This document shows positions 45,163 to 53,705 of a stretch of 64,000 nucleotides of DNA, in pieces. The stretch is taken from assembly GCF_011290685.1 (NCBI RefSeq), contig NZ_JAANYN010000005.1:477194-541193 (forward strand), given 5' to 3'. A model generated the notes under the pieces. It was not told the origin of the DNA. It searched no databases and worked only from the letters and a program-made list of their open reading frames with translations. The translations under genes and the position numbers were made by a program. The stretch is from Cyclobacterium plantarum. Its GTDB lineage: Bacteria; Bacteroidota; Bacteroidia; Cytophagales; Cyclobacteriaceae. Position 1 is the stretch's first letter. Each line of letters starts with the position of its first letter.

Positions 45163-45917
45163 TGATGATAGTATTGATTTCACCCGCAAAAACACTGGAT
45201 TACAGTACCACAGAAATAGGATTGACATCCCAACCAGCATTTCAAAAGGAAACCAAAGAACTGGTTGGGATTTTGAAAAAAAAATCAAGTAAAGCGATAC
45301 GTGAACTCATGCATGTGAGTGATAATATTGCCAGGCTGAATGAAGAACGGTATCAGCAATTTGGGGATGAATTTACCATTGAAAATTCCAAACAAGCTCT
45401 TTTGGCATTTAAAGGAGATGTTTACACCCATATAGATGTGGATGCTTTTTCGGAAGATGAATTTGCCTTTGCCCAGGAGCACCTCAGGATATTATCCGGA
45501 CTTTATGGATTACTACGGCCTATGGATCTTATTCAACCATACCGCCTGGAAATGAAAACAAAACTAAAGAATAAAAAAGGAAAGGATTTGTATGGTTTTT
45601 GGGGAAATAAAATAACCGCCGCTTTAAATGAAGCAGCAGCTGGAGCGCCGATTATTAATCTGGCCTCAAAGGAATATTTCAAATCAGTGAACAGGAAAGC
45701 ACTGAAGACCAGAGTAATTGAAATTGTGTTTAAAGAATTTAAGAATGGGGATTACAAAAATATAGGCATTTTTTCCAAGCAGGCCAGAGGGATGATGACT
45801 GATTTTATCATCAAAAATAAAATCGAAAATCCGGAAGAATTGAAAACATTTCATCAGGAGGGATACGAATTTGCTGCGAATAAAAGTGGAACTGACGAGT
45901 GGGTTTTTGTTCGCTAA
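45162..45917 (+). CDS. yaaA: Peroxide stress protein YaaA
   Basis: About 251 residues, matching YaaA (DUF328) in length and motifs: VLISPAKTLDYS at the start, FKGDVYTHIDVDAFSEDEFAFAQEHLRILSGLYGLLRPMDLIQPYRLEM in the middle, and FHQEGYEFAANKSGTDEWVF at the end. In E. coli it lowers intracellular free iron during peroxide stress. The ATG at 45162 overlaps the stop of the surface protein gene as TGATG, suggesting re-initiation; the ATG at 45165 is equally possible. Placement between two surface protein paralogues is unexpected for a cytoplasmic stress protein. Confidence 0.93.
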   Translation: MMIVLISPAKTLDYSTTEIGLTSQPAFQKETKELVGILKKKSSKAIRELMHVSDNIARLNEERYQQFGDEFTIENSKQALLAFKGDVYTHIDVDAFSEDEFAFAQEHLRILSGLYGLLRPMDLIQPYRLEMKTKLKNKKGKDLYGFWGNKITAALNEAAAGAPIINLASKEYFKSVNRKALKTRVIEIVFKEFKNGDYKNIGIFSKQARGMMTDFIIKNKIENPEELKTFHQEGYEFAANKSGTDEWVFVR

Positions 45918-46035
45918 TTGAAGAATTAGCTATTGGAAAAGGCAATAAATTCAGGGAAGCAAAAAACTGGTACCATATATGTTATCCAATTCCCTGGTCT
46001 GATTAATTTTACCTGATTTATAAATTTTGCCAAAT

Positions 46036-48711
46036 ATGTCGGTGCCAAAAAAGTTTGCAACTGCTTTATTTGCTGTATCCATGGTACTGCTTTTTACCAT
46101 TGGTATTACCTCCATGAAAATACCGGCATCTTTGCGTTTAGAACCAAACCTGCAAGGTCCTGAAGGGGTCTGCCTGAATGGTGCTTTTGCCTACGGGGAC
46201 TTCTCTGCTGGCGGTGATCCGGCCACAGACCGGTATATATGGAGTATACAGGATGCGTCGGGGTTTGAAGTTTTCTACGAGTCAGGAGGGGCTCAGGCTC
46301 AGGAAATTTCCTTTCCATTTACCTCCACCGGGGTTTTTGAAGTAAGCCTGCGAGTGATCCGGGGAGATAATCAAAACTATTACCAGGAAACCCTTTCTGT
46401 AAGTGTGGAAAGAGGGCCCTCCTTTGTATTGCCTACTGATGTAGTTTTTTGTGGTAGTGATCCGGTTACGCTTCAGGCATTGGATCCCAGTGATCCAAAT
46501 TTTTCCAGATACACCATTGAGTGGCTGAATCCTGCAAATACTGTTTTGGGCACAGGAAATACTTATATCGCTACCGAACCAGGAAGGTATTACGCCAAAG
46601 TGAGTTCGATAGCTTGCGAAGCTGTGGCGACTACCTTTGTCGGTCCTTCCATAGCGGTAAATGTGGTTTCATCGGCTCAGGTGGCCTGTTTGGGCAGTAC
46701 TGTTAGCTTTCGTCCTGATGCACCTTATCTGGCTTCCTGGGCTTACAGTAAAGATGGTCAGGAGGGAAGAACTTTTATTGAAAATGCCTACGAGTTAAAT
46801 CTGAATACTGATAATCTGGAGGGATTGGGTAAATACACGATTTTTTTCAGCGTGGAAGATCCTGAGCGGCCAGGTTGCAATGTGGAGAAATCTTTTCCCC
46901 TTGAAATAAGGCCCGCCCCGGATTTTACATTAAGTAAAATAAGCGATGCTGAAAGCTGTGCCATAGGGAATGGCGTTTTTGAGATTACCGCCAATACTGC
47001 CATTTCATCGATTACCATTTCTGGAGGGCAGCCTGAAACCATCAATCAAATTTCTGAAAATGGAAAACGGACCATCACAGACCTTGATCCCAAAGTCTAT
47101 ACCGTCACTGCAACCGTTGGTACTTGTACAATAAGCAAGTCCATAAGCATAGAAAATGAAAACCCTGATGAAGGTATAGATTTTGAGGTGAGTTCATCTC
47201 CCTCCAGTTGTACTACTTCCGGTGCAGGAAGAGGCCTGCTTCTTTTGGATTTTAAAGGCCTTTCGGTTTCAGGCTCCTACCGGATTTCCTCAGAGAACGG
47301 AGACATCTTTCAGGATGATTTTCAAAATCAAACACAAATTGAGGTAGAGGTGCCTAAAGGGAATTACCGGGTAGAAGTAAGTGATAACGATGCCTGTAGC
47401 AGCACAAAATCGCAAGTTTATGAAGTGGAGGGGCCCAATCAGGTCAGTTTTTCTGTCCCTTCCACGCTTACAGTCTGTGAGCGGTATGAGCTTGTGCCAC
47501 AAACAGGACAGGACCTTAGCTTTACTTTAATTGATCCGGCCGGCAATGAAGTCAGTCGGGAAGGTAATGGGAGTTTCGCCATTGATCAAACTGGAAGCTA
47601 CAGGCTTACTGGCATTCCGGCAGATCCCAATTCCCCTTTATGCCCCAGGACAAGGAGCCTGGAAGTCGTTGTTAATGAACCACTGGAATACGATTACAGC
47701 CAGCGTGTTATTGATTGTTTTGGAAATCAGATTTTTACTGCAGAATTGTTTGATAATAATCCCGGAGACGTGATTATTCGGTGGATGTCAGCAGATCGAA
47801 CCATATTGGGCAGAGAATTGGAGTTTTTCCCCCCTACTACTGGTACATTTTTGTTGGAGGTTCAACCTCGGTCGAGCAGCAGTTGCCCCGTGAACCCTAT
47901 TTCATTTGAAGTGAGTATTCAGGCCAATGAGGGCTCGGTTTATATTGAGGGATCCCCCTTGTGCAGTGGTGATTCTTTTACCCGGTTGCAGGCCGTCGTT
48001 TCCGGAAATCCGGACAACAAGGTGGAATGGTATAAGATTGATCCTGAGTTGGGTAATACCTGGCTTTTTGAACTGGATGGTCAAATGGAAATTGAAGTCG
48101 AAGAACCCGGCGTTTACGAGGTTGTTTTGAGAAATGATATAAACTGCAGGTTGGAAAGTGCGGTATACGAAGTTGCCCAATTTGAGGCGCAAGCCCTTGA
48201 TTTGGCAGACAGTTATGTTTTGTGTAGTGCCGAAAATATTAGTCCTACCATATCACCGGGAGAGTTTGCATCTTATTCCTGGTCTTTGGAGGGAACAATG
48301 GTCAGTGATACCCCTAGTTACAGACCCACTTCGCCCGGAACTTATGAACTTACGGTCATTGACGATAATGGCTGCGAGCAGGTAGGGTCCTTTGTGGTGG
48401 AGGAGGGATGCGAGGTATTGGTAAGGTACCCCAATGCCCTTATCCCGGGAGATCCTCAAAGGGATTTTAAAATATTTGTTGATGAAGATATAGATTGGGT
48501 AGAAATATTTATTTACAACAGAAATGGAGCTTTGGTTTATCACTGTGAAAGCCAGAATGAAGGTGGATCTCTTTCGGTTTGTCTTTGGGATGGAATGGTA
48601 GACGGGAAACAAGCTATTTCAGGTAGTTATCCGATGGTTGTTAAATACAGGAGTGAGGTTTTGGGTTTGGATAAAACCGAGAAAAGATCCATTACGGTTA
48701 TTGGTAATTGA
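46036..48711 (+). CDS. Second T9SS type-B surface protein, paralogue of the first
   Basis: About 891 residues with an N-terminal export helix (FATALFAVSMVLLFTIGITS), then tandem Ig/PKD-like domains and a gliding-motility-type C-terminal domain (YPNALIPGDPQRDF, IFIYNRNGALVYHC, LWDGMVDGKQAISGSYPMVV). It lines up domain by domain with residues about 1010-1710 of the giant protein (shared GLGKY/GPGSF after NLEG/DLEG, GSYRI, LPQGEYLVEV/VPKGNYRVEV, GTYELTV/GSYELRV) but lacks the propellers. I chose the ATG at 46036; a TTG three codons earlier is weaker. Its end overlaps the convergent DinB gene by 14 bases. Confidence 0.85.
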   Translation: MSVPKKFATALFAVSMVLLFTIGITSMKIPASLRLEPNLQGPEGVCLNGAFAYGDFSAGGDPATDRYIWSIQDASGFEVFYESGGAQAQEISFPFTSTGVFEVSLRVIRGDNQNYYQETLSVSVERGPSFVLPTDVVFCGSDPVTLQALDPSDPNFSRYTIEWLNPANTVLGTGNTYIATEPGRYYAKVSSIACEAVATTFVGPSIAVNVVSSAQVACLGSTVSFRPDAPYLASWAYSKDGQEGRTFIENAYELNLNTDNLEGLGKYTIFFSVEDPERPGCNVEKSFPLEIRPAPDFTLSKISDAESCAIGNGVFEITANTAISSITISGGQPETINQISENGKRTITDLDPKVYTVTATVGTCTISKSISIENENPDEGIDFEVSSSPSSCTTSGAGRGLLLLDFKGLSVSGSYRISSENGDIFQDDFQNQTQIEVEVPKGNYRVEVSDNDACSSTKSQVYEVEGPNQVSFSVPSTLTVCERYELVPQTGQDLSFTLIDPAGNEVSREGNGSFAIDQTGSYRLTGIPADPNSPLCPRTRSLEVVVNEPLEYDYSQRVIDCFGNQIFTAELFDNNPGDVIIRWMSADRTILGRELEFFPPTTGTFLLEVQPRSSSSCPVNPISFEVSIQANEGSVYIEGSPLCSGDSFTRLQAVVSGNPDNKVEWYKIDPELGNTWLFELDGQMEIEVEEPGVYEVVLRNDINCRLESAVYEVAQFEAQALDLADSYVLCSAENISPTISPGEFASYSWSLEGTMVSDTPSYRPTSPGTYELTVIDDNGCEQVGSFVVEEGCEVLVRYPNALIPGDPQRDFKIFVDEDIDWVEIFIYNRNGALVYHCESQNEGGSLSVCLWDGMVDGKQAISGSYPMVVKYRSEVLGLDKTEKRSITVIGN

Positions 48712-49231
48712 TATAATTGGGTGGCACTATTTTTTGGAGTCTGAGGTAGACGATCATCTGGCCCCTATGGTGGCTTACATGGTCTGCCAACAACAGGAGG
48801 AATTGTCTTCTGGTGCGCGTAAAATCGGCATAGCTTCCTTTTTCATTTAGTCTTTCGGGATCGAAAGTAGCTATCAATCGTTTTGCACGATCGAATTCCT
48901 TTTCGGCTATCCGAATCATTTGTTGCTTGGTTTTTCCTTCGGGTTTAAATTCTTCCCACCGAATGCCAGCTTCCCGGCCATCAAATTTGCTAAAGGCATG
49001 CCAGTCAATAATCAGAGCCACATGCATTAATTGTTCCGCAAAATTCATCCCTTCTTCATAGACTTTTTCATGGTATTTATCTTCAGGCATGGCTTCTGCC
49101 ACGGCAAGAAAATATTTTTTGGAATTCTCCCATCTTTCCAAAAAATCCCTAAGAAATGGATCTTCCTGTCCAATGCTCATAAAAACCAAAGCATTCATCA
49201 GGAATAGGATAAAGGTCACTTTAACTTTCAT
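48698..49231 (-). CDS. Exported DinB-like four-helix protein
   Basis: A 177-residue protein with a Sec signal peptide (VTFILFLMNALVFMSIGQ) followed by a DinB-type four-helix bundle. The metal-binding histidines are visible in FAEQLMHVALIIDWH and LLLADHVSHHRGQMIVYLRL. DinB family proteins include thiol transferases and damage-induced proteins, mostly cytoplasmic; here the signal places it in the periplasm. No partner is evident. The stop codon lies inside the end of the surface protein gene. Confidence 0.85.
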   Translation of the reverse strand: MKVKVTFILFLMNALVFMSIGQEDPFLRDFLERWENSKKYFLAVAEAMPEDKYHEKVYEEGMNFAEQLMHVALIIDWHAFSKFDGREAGIRWEEFKPEGKTKQQMIRIAEKEFDRAKRLIATFDPERLNEKGSYADFTRTRRQFLLLLADHVSHHRGQMIVYLRLQKIVPPNYINYQ

Positions 49232-49334
49232 GATTATATTTGATTATTGCACACCATTTGTTTTAACATTGGTTATTTAAGTAATACTTTAAATCCGCAA
49301 CATAACACTTTAATCAACTGATTAATCGGGGTAA

Positions 49335-49402
49335 AAACCTGTCAGGTTTCATCCACTCAAAGTTTGCTGTTGGATGAATATCAATATAAACCTGACAGGT
49401 TT
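49335..49402. repeat. Paired palindromes around a hairpin
   Basis: AAACCTGTCAGGTTT (49335-49349) and AAACCTGACAGGTTT (49388-49402) are each near-perfect palindromes and exact reverse complements of each other. Between them TTCATCCA (49348-49355) pairs with TGGATGAA (49371-49378). The whole unit of about 68 bases could fold as a cruciform or long hairpin. It lies between the divergent dinB-like and methyltransferase genes and resembles short interspersed repeats of this phylum. Confidence 0.8.
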
Positions 49403-49467
49403 GCGGATTTTGGATAATAAATTAATTGAAAATAGCAATTTAAGCTTACATTTAATAATTGGAGATC

Positions 49468-50088
49468 ATGAAAACATTTTGGGACGAAAGGTATAAAGCT
49501 GAAAAATATGTCTATGGAGAAACTCCTAACGCATTTTTGGCATCAAAGCTGGCTGGGCTGAAACCGGGAAAAATATTATTACCGGCGGAAGGTGAGGGCA
49601 GGAATGCCGTCTTTGCAGCCAAATCCGGCTGGGAGGTGCAGGCTTTTGATTGGAGTGAGGAAGGATTAAAAAAGGCAGAAAAGCTAGCAGATAAAGAAAA
49701 GGTACATATTTCCTATCAGCTGGGTGCCATGGAAGAAATCCACTACGAACCTGAAACCTTTGATGCCCTGGGCCTGATATTCGCTCATTTTCCGGAAACA
49801 AATCGCAGGGTTTATCATCAAAAACTTAGTGATTTCCTAAAACCGGGAGGATATTTAATTTTGGAGGGCTTCAGCAAGGCCCATCTTCAGTTCAATACGG
49901 AAAATCCGAAGGCCGGAGGGCCAAAAAATGAAGGAATGCTTTTTTCACTGGAAGATATTCGAAATGATTTCCCAGATTTTCACTGGGAATTGCTGGAAGA
50001 AGTTCAGGAAGAACTGAAAGAGGGAGAGTTTCATGTAGGGAAGGCAGCTTTGATCAGGGCATTTGGAAGAAAGAAAAAGACCAATTAA
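49468..50088 (+). CDS. Class I SAM-dependent methyltransferase (TehB-like)
   Basis: A 206-residue methyltransferase. FWDERYKAEKYVYGETPNAFL is the usual TehB/thiopurine-like opening; the SAM site is ILLPAEGEGRNAVFAAKSGWEVQAFDWSEEGL, with the acidic loop at the end of strand 2. PETFDALGLIFAHFP and LKPGGYLILEGF complete the fold. The small-molecule target is unknown. Start at the ATG (49468) behind a GGAG Shine-Dalgarno-like sequence. The amidase gene follows after 3 bases, so they form an operon. Confidence 0.9.
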   Translation: MKTFWDERYKAEKYVYGETPNAFLASKLAGLKPGKILLPAEGEGRNAVFAAKSGWEVQAFDWSEEGLKKAEKLADKEKVHISYQLGAMEEIHYEPETFDALGLIFAHFPETNRRVYHQKLSDFLKPGGYLILEGFSKAHLQFNTENPKAGGPKNEGMLFSLEDIRNDFPDFHWELLEEVQEELKEGEFHVGKAALIRAFGRKKKTN

Positions 50089-50091
50089 TAA

Positions 50092-51693
50092 ATGAATGGT
50101 ATGAATTTACTTTACAGGCGAATTAAATTGCTTTATTTCTTATTTCTACTGGTTTTTTATTCTTGCACGGGGCAGCATGGATATGAAAATGGAGAAACGG
50201 ATTTTCCCTATGAAGAATGGACGATTGAGGACTTCCGTCAAGGTTATGAAGACGGATCCCTTTCAGTCAGGGAAGTGGTGGAGGCTTACCTCAAACGCAT
50301 TGCCGAGATCGACCAGGCAGGCCCGGAATTACAATCGGTATTGCAGGTTAATCCTGATGCACTGGCTATAGCTGATTCACTGGATCAATTACGCATTGAA
50401 GGCAATGTTACAGGGATTTTATTTGGGATACCTGTATTGCTTAAAGATAATCTGGATACCCACGACAAAATGGCCACTACCGCAGGCTCCAGGGCATTGG
50501 CAGGCTCTATGCCCCTGAAAGATAGTTTTGTAGCCAGGAAGCTACGGGAATCTGGAGCAGTAATTTTAGGGAAGGCCAATCTGAGTGAATGGGCCAATTT
50601 CAGGGGGGAACTTTCCAGCAGTGGTTGGAGCGGGATTGGGGGTCAAACCAAAAACCCGTACTACCTGGATAGGAACCCTTGCGGGTCAAGTTCCGGATCA
50701 GCAGTGAGCGTTTCGGCTAATTTATCGGTTCTGGCGATAGGAACCGAAACGAATGGATCCATCGTCTGCCCTTCCCACGCCAGTGGGATTGTTGGTATCA
50801 AACCTACTGTTGGATTGGTGAGCCGTTCAGGGGTGATACCTATTTCTTTTACCCAGGATACCCCTGGTCCAATGGCCAGAACAGTCAGGGATGCAGCTAT
50901 AGCCCTGGGGTGTCTGGTAGGAGTAGATCCTGAAGATGAAAAAACCCTGGCCAGCGCAGGAAATTACCAAAGCGATTACCTGCCATTTCTGAAGGAAGAT
51001 GGGTTAAAAGGAAAAAGAATTGGTTGGTTTAAAGGACCTTCAGGCAGAAATTTTAAGGTGGATCAGCTTATGGAAAGGGCCGTAGCTCAAATGGAAAGTC
51101 TGGGAGCTACCATCGTTCCTATAGAGCAGGTTGAACCTTCAGGGACAGGTTCACATTCCTTTGAGGTGATGCTGTATGAATACAAGGATGGTTTAAACCG
51201 GTATTTTGCTGGTTTGGGACCCAAAGCTCCTATAAGGAGCCTGGAAGATTTGATAAGCTTCAATAAGGAAGACAGCATTGCTCTGGAAAATTACAATCAG
51301 GTTTACCTGGAGCAGGCGCAGGAAAAGGGGGATCTGACCGACCAGGCTTATTTGGATGCCCTCAGTTCATTGAATCGGATGAGCAGGGAGGAAGGGATAG
51401 ACAAGGTACTTCAAGCCCAGGGACTGGATGCCATTATTGCACCTACGGGAAGCCCGGCCTGGAAAACCGACCTGGTAAACGGTGATAGCTTTCAACTGGG
51501 AAGTTCCTCTCCGGCCGCCCATGCGGGTTATCCCAACATTACCCTTCCCATGGGATTTGTGGGAGGCTTACCTGTGGGGATTTCCGTATTTGGCACAGCC
51601 TGGTCTGAGCCGACATTGCTGGAAATAGCTTATGCCTATGAACAGGGTACCCATCACCGTAAACCTCCCAAATTTATTAGCGGGACCCATTGA
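50092..51693 (+). CDS. Amidase signature enzyme, lipoprotein
   Basis: A 533-residue amidase with a lipoprotein signal (LLYFLFLLVFYSC, lipid-attachment Cys25). The Ser-cisSer-Lys triad lies in PVLLKDN (K118), GSSSGSA (about S199-S200) and TETNGSIVCPS (S223). TTAGSRALAGS and GSPAWKTDLVNG also match the family. Because it is not with gatB or gatC and is exported, it is an independent amide hydrolase of the cell envelope and not the tRNA amidotransferase subunit. Substrate unknown; probably co-transcribed with the preceding methyltransferase. Confidence 0.92.
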   Translation: MNGMNLLYRRIKLLYFLFLLVFYSCTGQHGYENGETDFPYEEWTIEDFRQGYEDGSLSVREVVEAYLKRIAEIDQAGPELQSVLQVNPDALAIADSLDQLRIEGNVTGILFGIPVLLKDNLDTHDKMATTAGSRALAGSMPLKDSFVARKLRESGAVILGKANLSEWANFRGELSSSGWSGIGGQTKNPYYLDRNPCGSSSGSAVSVSANLSVLAIGTETNGSIVCPSHASGIVGIKPTVGLVSRSGVIPISFTQDTPGPMARTVRDAAIALGCLVGVDPEDEKTLASAGNYQSDYLPFLKEDGLKGKRIGWFKGPSGRNFKVDQLMERAVAQMESLGATIVPIEQVEPSGTGSHSFEVMLYEYKDGLNRYFAGLGPKAPIRSLEDLISFNKEDSIALENYNQVYLEQAQEKGDLTDQAYLDALSSLNRMSREEGIDKVLQAQGLDAIIAPTGSPAWKTDLVNGDSFQLGSSSPAAHAGYPNITLPMGFVGGLPVGISVFGTAWSEPTLLEIAYAYEQGTHHRKPPKFISGTH

Positions 51694-51780
51694 AATGGTC
51701 TTTCATCGGAATATTTCACGTGTACTTCTCTTAATTTTTCGAATTTATTTGGTAAACTTGAGGAAAATAACTTTTGATAT

Positions 51781-52875
51781 ATGGTACATGTAGATTTGAT
51801 TGCAGGGGCAAGGCCCAATTTTATGAAAATTTCTCCCATCATTGATGCCATTAAAGCAGCTTCGGGAGAAGGAAAAGCGATAACTTTTCGGCTGATCCAT
51901 ACCGGGCAACATTATGATAAGAACATGTCCGGCAGCTTTTTCGAACAACTGGGAATACCTGAACCAGACGTAAACCTGGGTGCTGGTGGAGGAACCCAGG
52001 CGGAGCAAACAGCAGCCATTATGATTGGCTATGAAAAGTTGCTGATGGAATCCGGCAAGCCTGACCTTTGTCTTGTAGTAGGGGATGTAACATCCACCAT
52101 GGCCTGTGCCATTACTGCCCAAAAGCTGCACGTAAAGGTTGCTCATGTTGAAGCTGGCATCCGGTCCGGTGACTGGTCCATGCCTGAAGAGATTAACAGG
52201 ATGGTAACCGATAGCATTACCAATTATTTTTTCACTACCTCTGAAGTGGCCAACCAGAATCTCAGGGATGCGGGAATAGGCGAAGAAAGGATTTTCTATG
52301 TCGGAAATACCATGATAGATACGCTGCTGAAGCACCGGCCAAGATTTCAACAACCAGAAGTCTGGAGTGAATTGGGCCTTGAAGATGGCAAATACCTGGT
52401 CATGACATTGCACCGACCGGCCAATGTGGATCAGGAAGAAAAGCTAAAGGATTTGATTCAGAAAATTGTTGACCATACCCTGGATTTACCACTGGTATTT
52501 CCAGTTCATCCCCGGACAAAGAAGATGCTGGAACAGATAGGTATCAGTCATGAAAGGTTACATATGATCGATCCTTTGGGATATCTTGAATTTAATTACC
52601 TGGTTGAAAGATCAAAGGCAGTAGTAACTGACTCTGGAGGCATAACCGAAGAAACTACTGTGTTGGGGATACCTTGTATGACACTTAGGGACAATACCGA
52701 AAGGCCGGAAACCATTACCCAGGGTACAAATGAACTGTTGGGGACCGATCCCAAAGCCATCCCACCCGCTATGGAAAAATTATTTTCAGGCAACTGGAAA
52801 ACCGGTAATGTTCCTCATTTATGGGATGGACAGACGGCAAAAAGAATTGTTGAAATTTTACTTGAAAAATTGTAA
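51781..52875 (+). CDS. wecB: UDP-N-acetylglucosamine 2-epimerase (non-hydrolysing)
   Basis: A 364-residue GT-B fold epimerase making UDP-ManNAc from UDP-GlcNAc for surface polysaccharide. Motifs are GARPNFMKISPIIDAI, HTGQHYDKNMSGSFFEQL, VVGDVTSTMACAITA, HVEAGIRSGDWSMPEEINR, HRPANVDQEEKL, PVHPRTKKML and TDSGGITEETTVLGIPCMTLRDNTERPET. All catalytic positions appear present. It is isolated from wecC and other polysaccharide genes. Spacing of 87 bases from the amidase suggests separate or weak read-through transcription. Confidence 0.95.
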   Translation: MVHVDLIAGARPNFMKISPIIDAIKAASGEGKAITFRLIHTGQHYDKNMSGSFFEQLGIPEPDVNLGAGGGTQAEQTAAIMIGYEKLLMESGKPDLCLVVGDVTSTMACAITAQKLHVKVAHVEAGIRSGDWSMPEEINRMVTDSITNYFFTTSEVANQNLRDAGIGEERIFYVGNTMIDTLLKHRPRFQQPEVWSELGLEDGKYLVMTLHRPANVDQEEKLKDLIQKIVDHTLDLPLVFPVHPRTKKMLEQIGISHERLHMIDPLGYLEFNYLVERSKAVVTDSGGITEETTVLGIPCMTLRDNTERPETITQGTNELLGTDPKAIPPAMEKLFSGNWKTGNVPHLWDGQTAKRIVEILLEKL

Positions 52876-52900
52876 AAAGTTTAAAAAAACATTTTAGCTC

Positions 52901-53668
52901 TCAAACTTGCCCTTTCTGACAATAGAAAATCATTTCGTTTTCAGGGAGGGCATGTTTTTTCAGGAGGTCTTGATGCAGGGTTTTCACAAATGCATTTTCA
53001 GATACGTTTAGTCCCGATTTACTAAGTCTAAGGGCATAATCCCGTCCATATTTCCTTACATGGTCACTTTGCCCAAATACTTTTTCACGAATGGATGGAT
53101 CAGTAATGGTAGGATCCTCCAGGGTTTGTGCTAAATCGTATACCGGAGATTGTAAAATACCCCATCCTCCCGGTTTTAATACCCGCTTAATCTCCCTGCA
53201 GGCTTGCAGGTCGTCTGAGACATGTTCCAATACATGGTTACAAAAAAGCACGTCAAAGGTATTATCCGGAAATGGAATCTGATGAATATCCATTTTAACC
53301 TGAGCCAAAGGTGATTCCAGGTCTCCTGTAATGTATTCCAGGTTGGGAAGTTTTTTGAACCTGTTTAAAAAGCATAACTCTGGTGCGACGTGCAGAACCT
53401 TTAGTTGTTTTTGAAAAAAATCTGTCTTTTCGGTCAGGAAAAGCCACATGAGCCGGTGTCTTTCCAGCCCCAGGCAATTGGGGCAAAGTGCATTTTCACG
53501 AGCTACTCTCCCGTAGGGTAGGAACTTGCGAAAACCAAGGCCGCAGATATTGCATTGAACTTTATTTCCCCTGTAAAATACAGCGGCCATTCTCAAGAAT
53601 ACATGGCTGAAAAGCTGCAGGTATTTTCTTGGGATATGTCTGATGGTCCAACTGATCAATGATTTCAT
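52901..53668 (-). CDS. SAM-dependent methyltransferase with N-terminal four-Cys motif
   Basis: About 255 residues. A zinc-ribbon-like segment opens the protein (CNICGLGF then CPNC 20 residues later, about 31-60), followed by a Methyltransf_11 domain with VLHVAPELCFLNRF, DIHQIPFPDNTFDVLFCNHVLEHV and IKRVLKPGGWGIL. Such proteins often sit in polysaccharide loci and may methylate sugars or act on nucleic acids. I place the start at the ATG at 53668 because the 37 bases before it match the leader of another gene at 63490; a frame to 53710 is open. It converges on wecB with 25 bases between stops. Confidence 0.82.
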   Translation of the reverse strand: MKSLISWTIRHIPRKYLQLFSHVFLRMAAVFYRGNKVQCNICGLGFRKFLPYGRVARENALCPNCLGLERHRLMWLFLTEKTDFFQKQLKVLHVAPELCFLNRFKKLPNLEYITGDLESPLAQVKMDIHQIPFPDNTFDVLFCNHVLEHVSDDLQACREIKRVLKPGGWGILQSPVYDLAQTLEDPTITDPSIREKVFGQSDHVRKYGRDYALRLSKSGLNVSENAFVKTLHQDLLKKHALPENEMIFYCQKGQV

Positions 53669-53705
53669 GTGTTTATAATCGTCTCTAGGTTGCCACATGG
53701 AATCT
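53669..53705 (-). repeat. Shared 5-prime leader element, copy 1
   Basis: Together with the start codon this stretch matches 34 of 40 positions of 63487-63526, directly before the ATG of an unrelated outer-membrane gene. On the minus strand both read GATTCCATGTG, then after a variable part ATTATAAACACATG. A further 9-base match (ATGAAATCG) lies 50-59 bases farther upstream in both. Confidence 0.7.
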
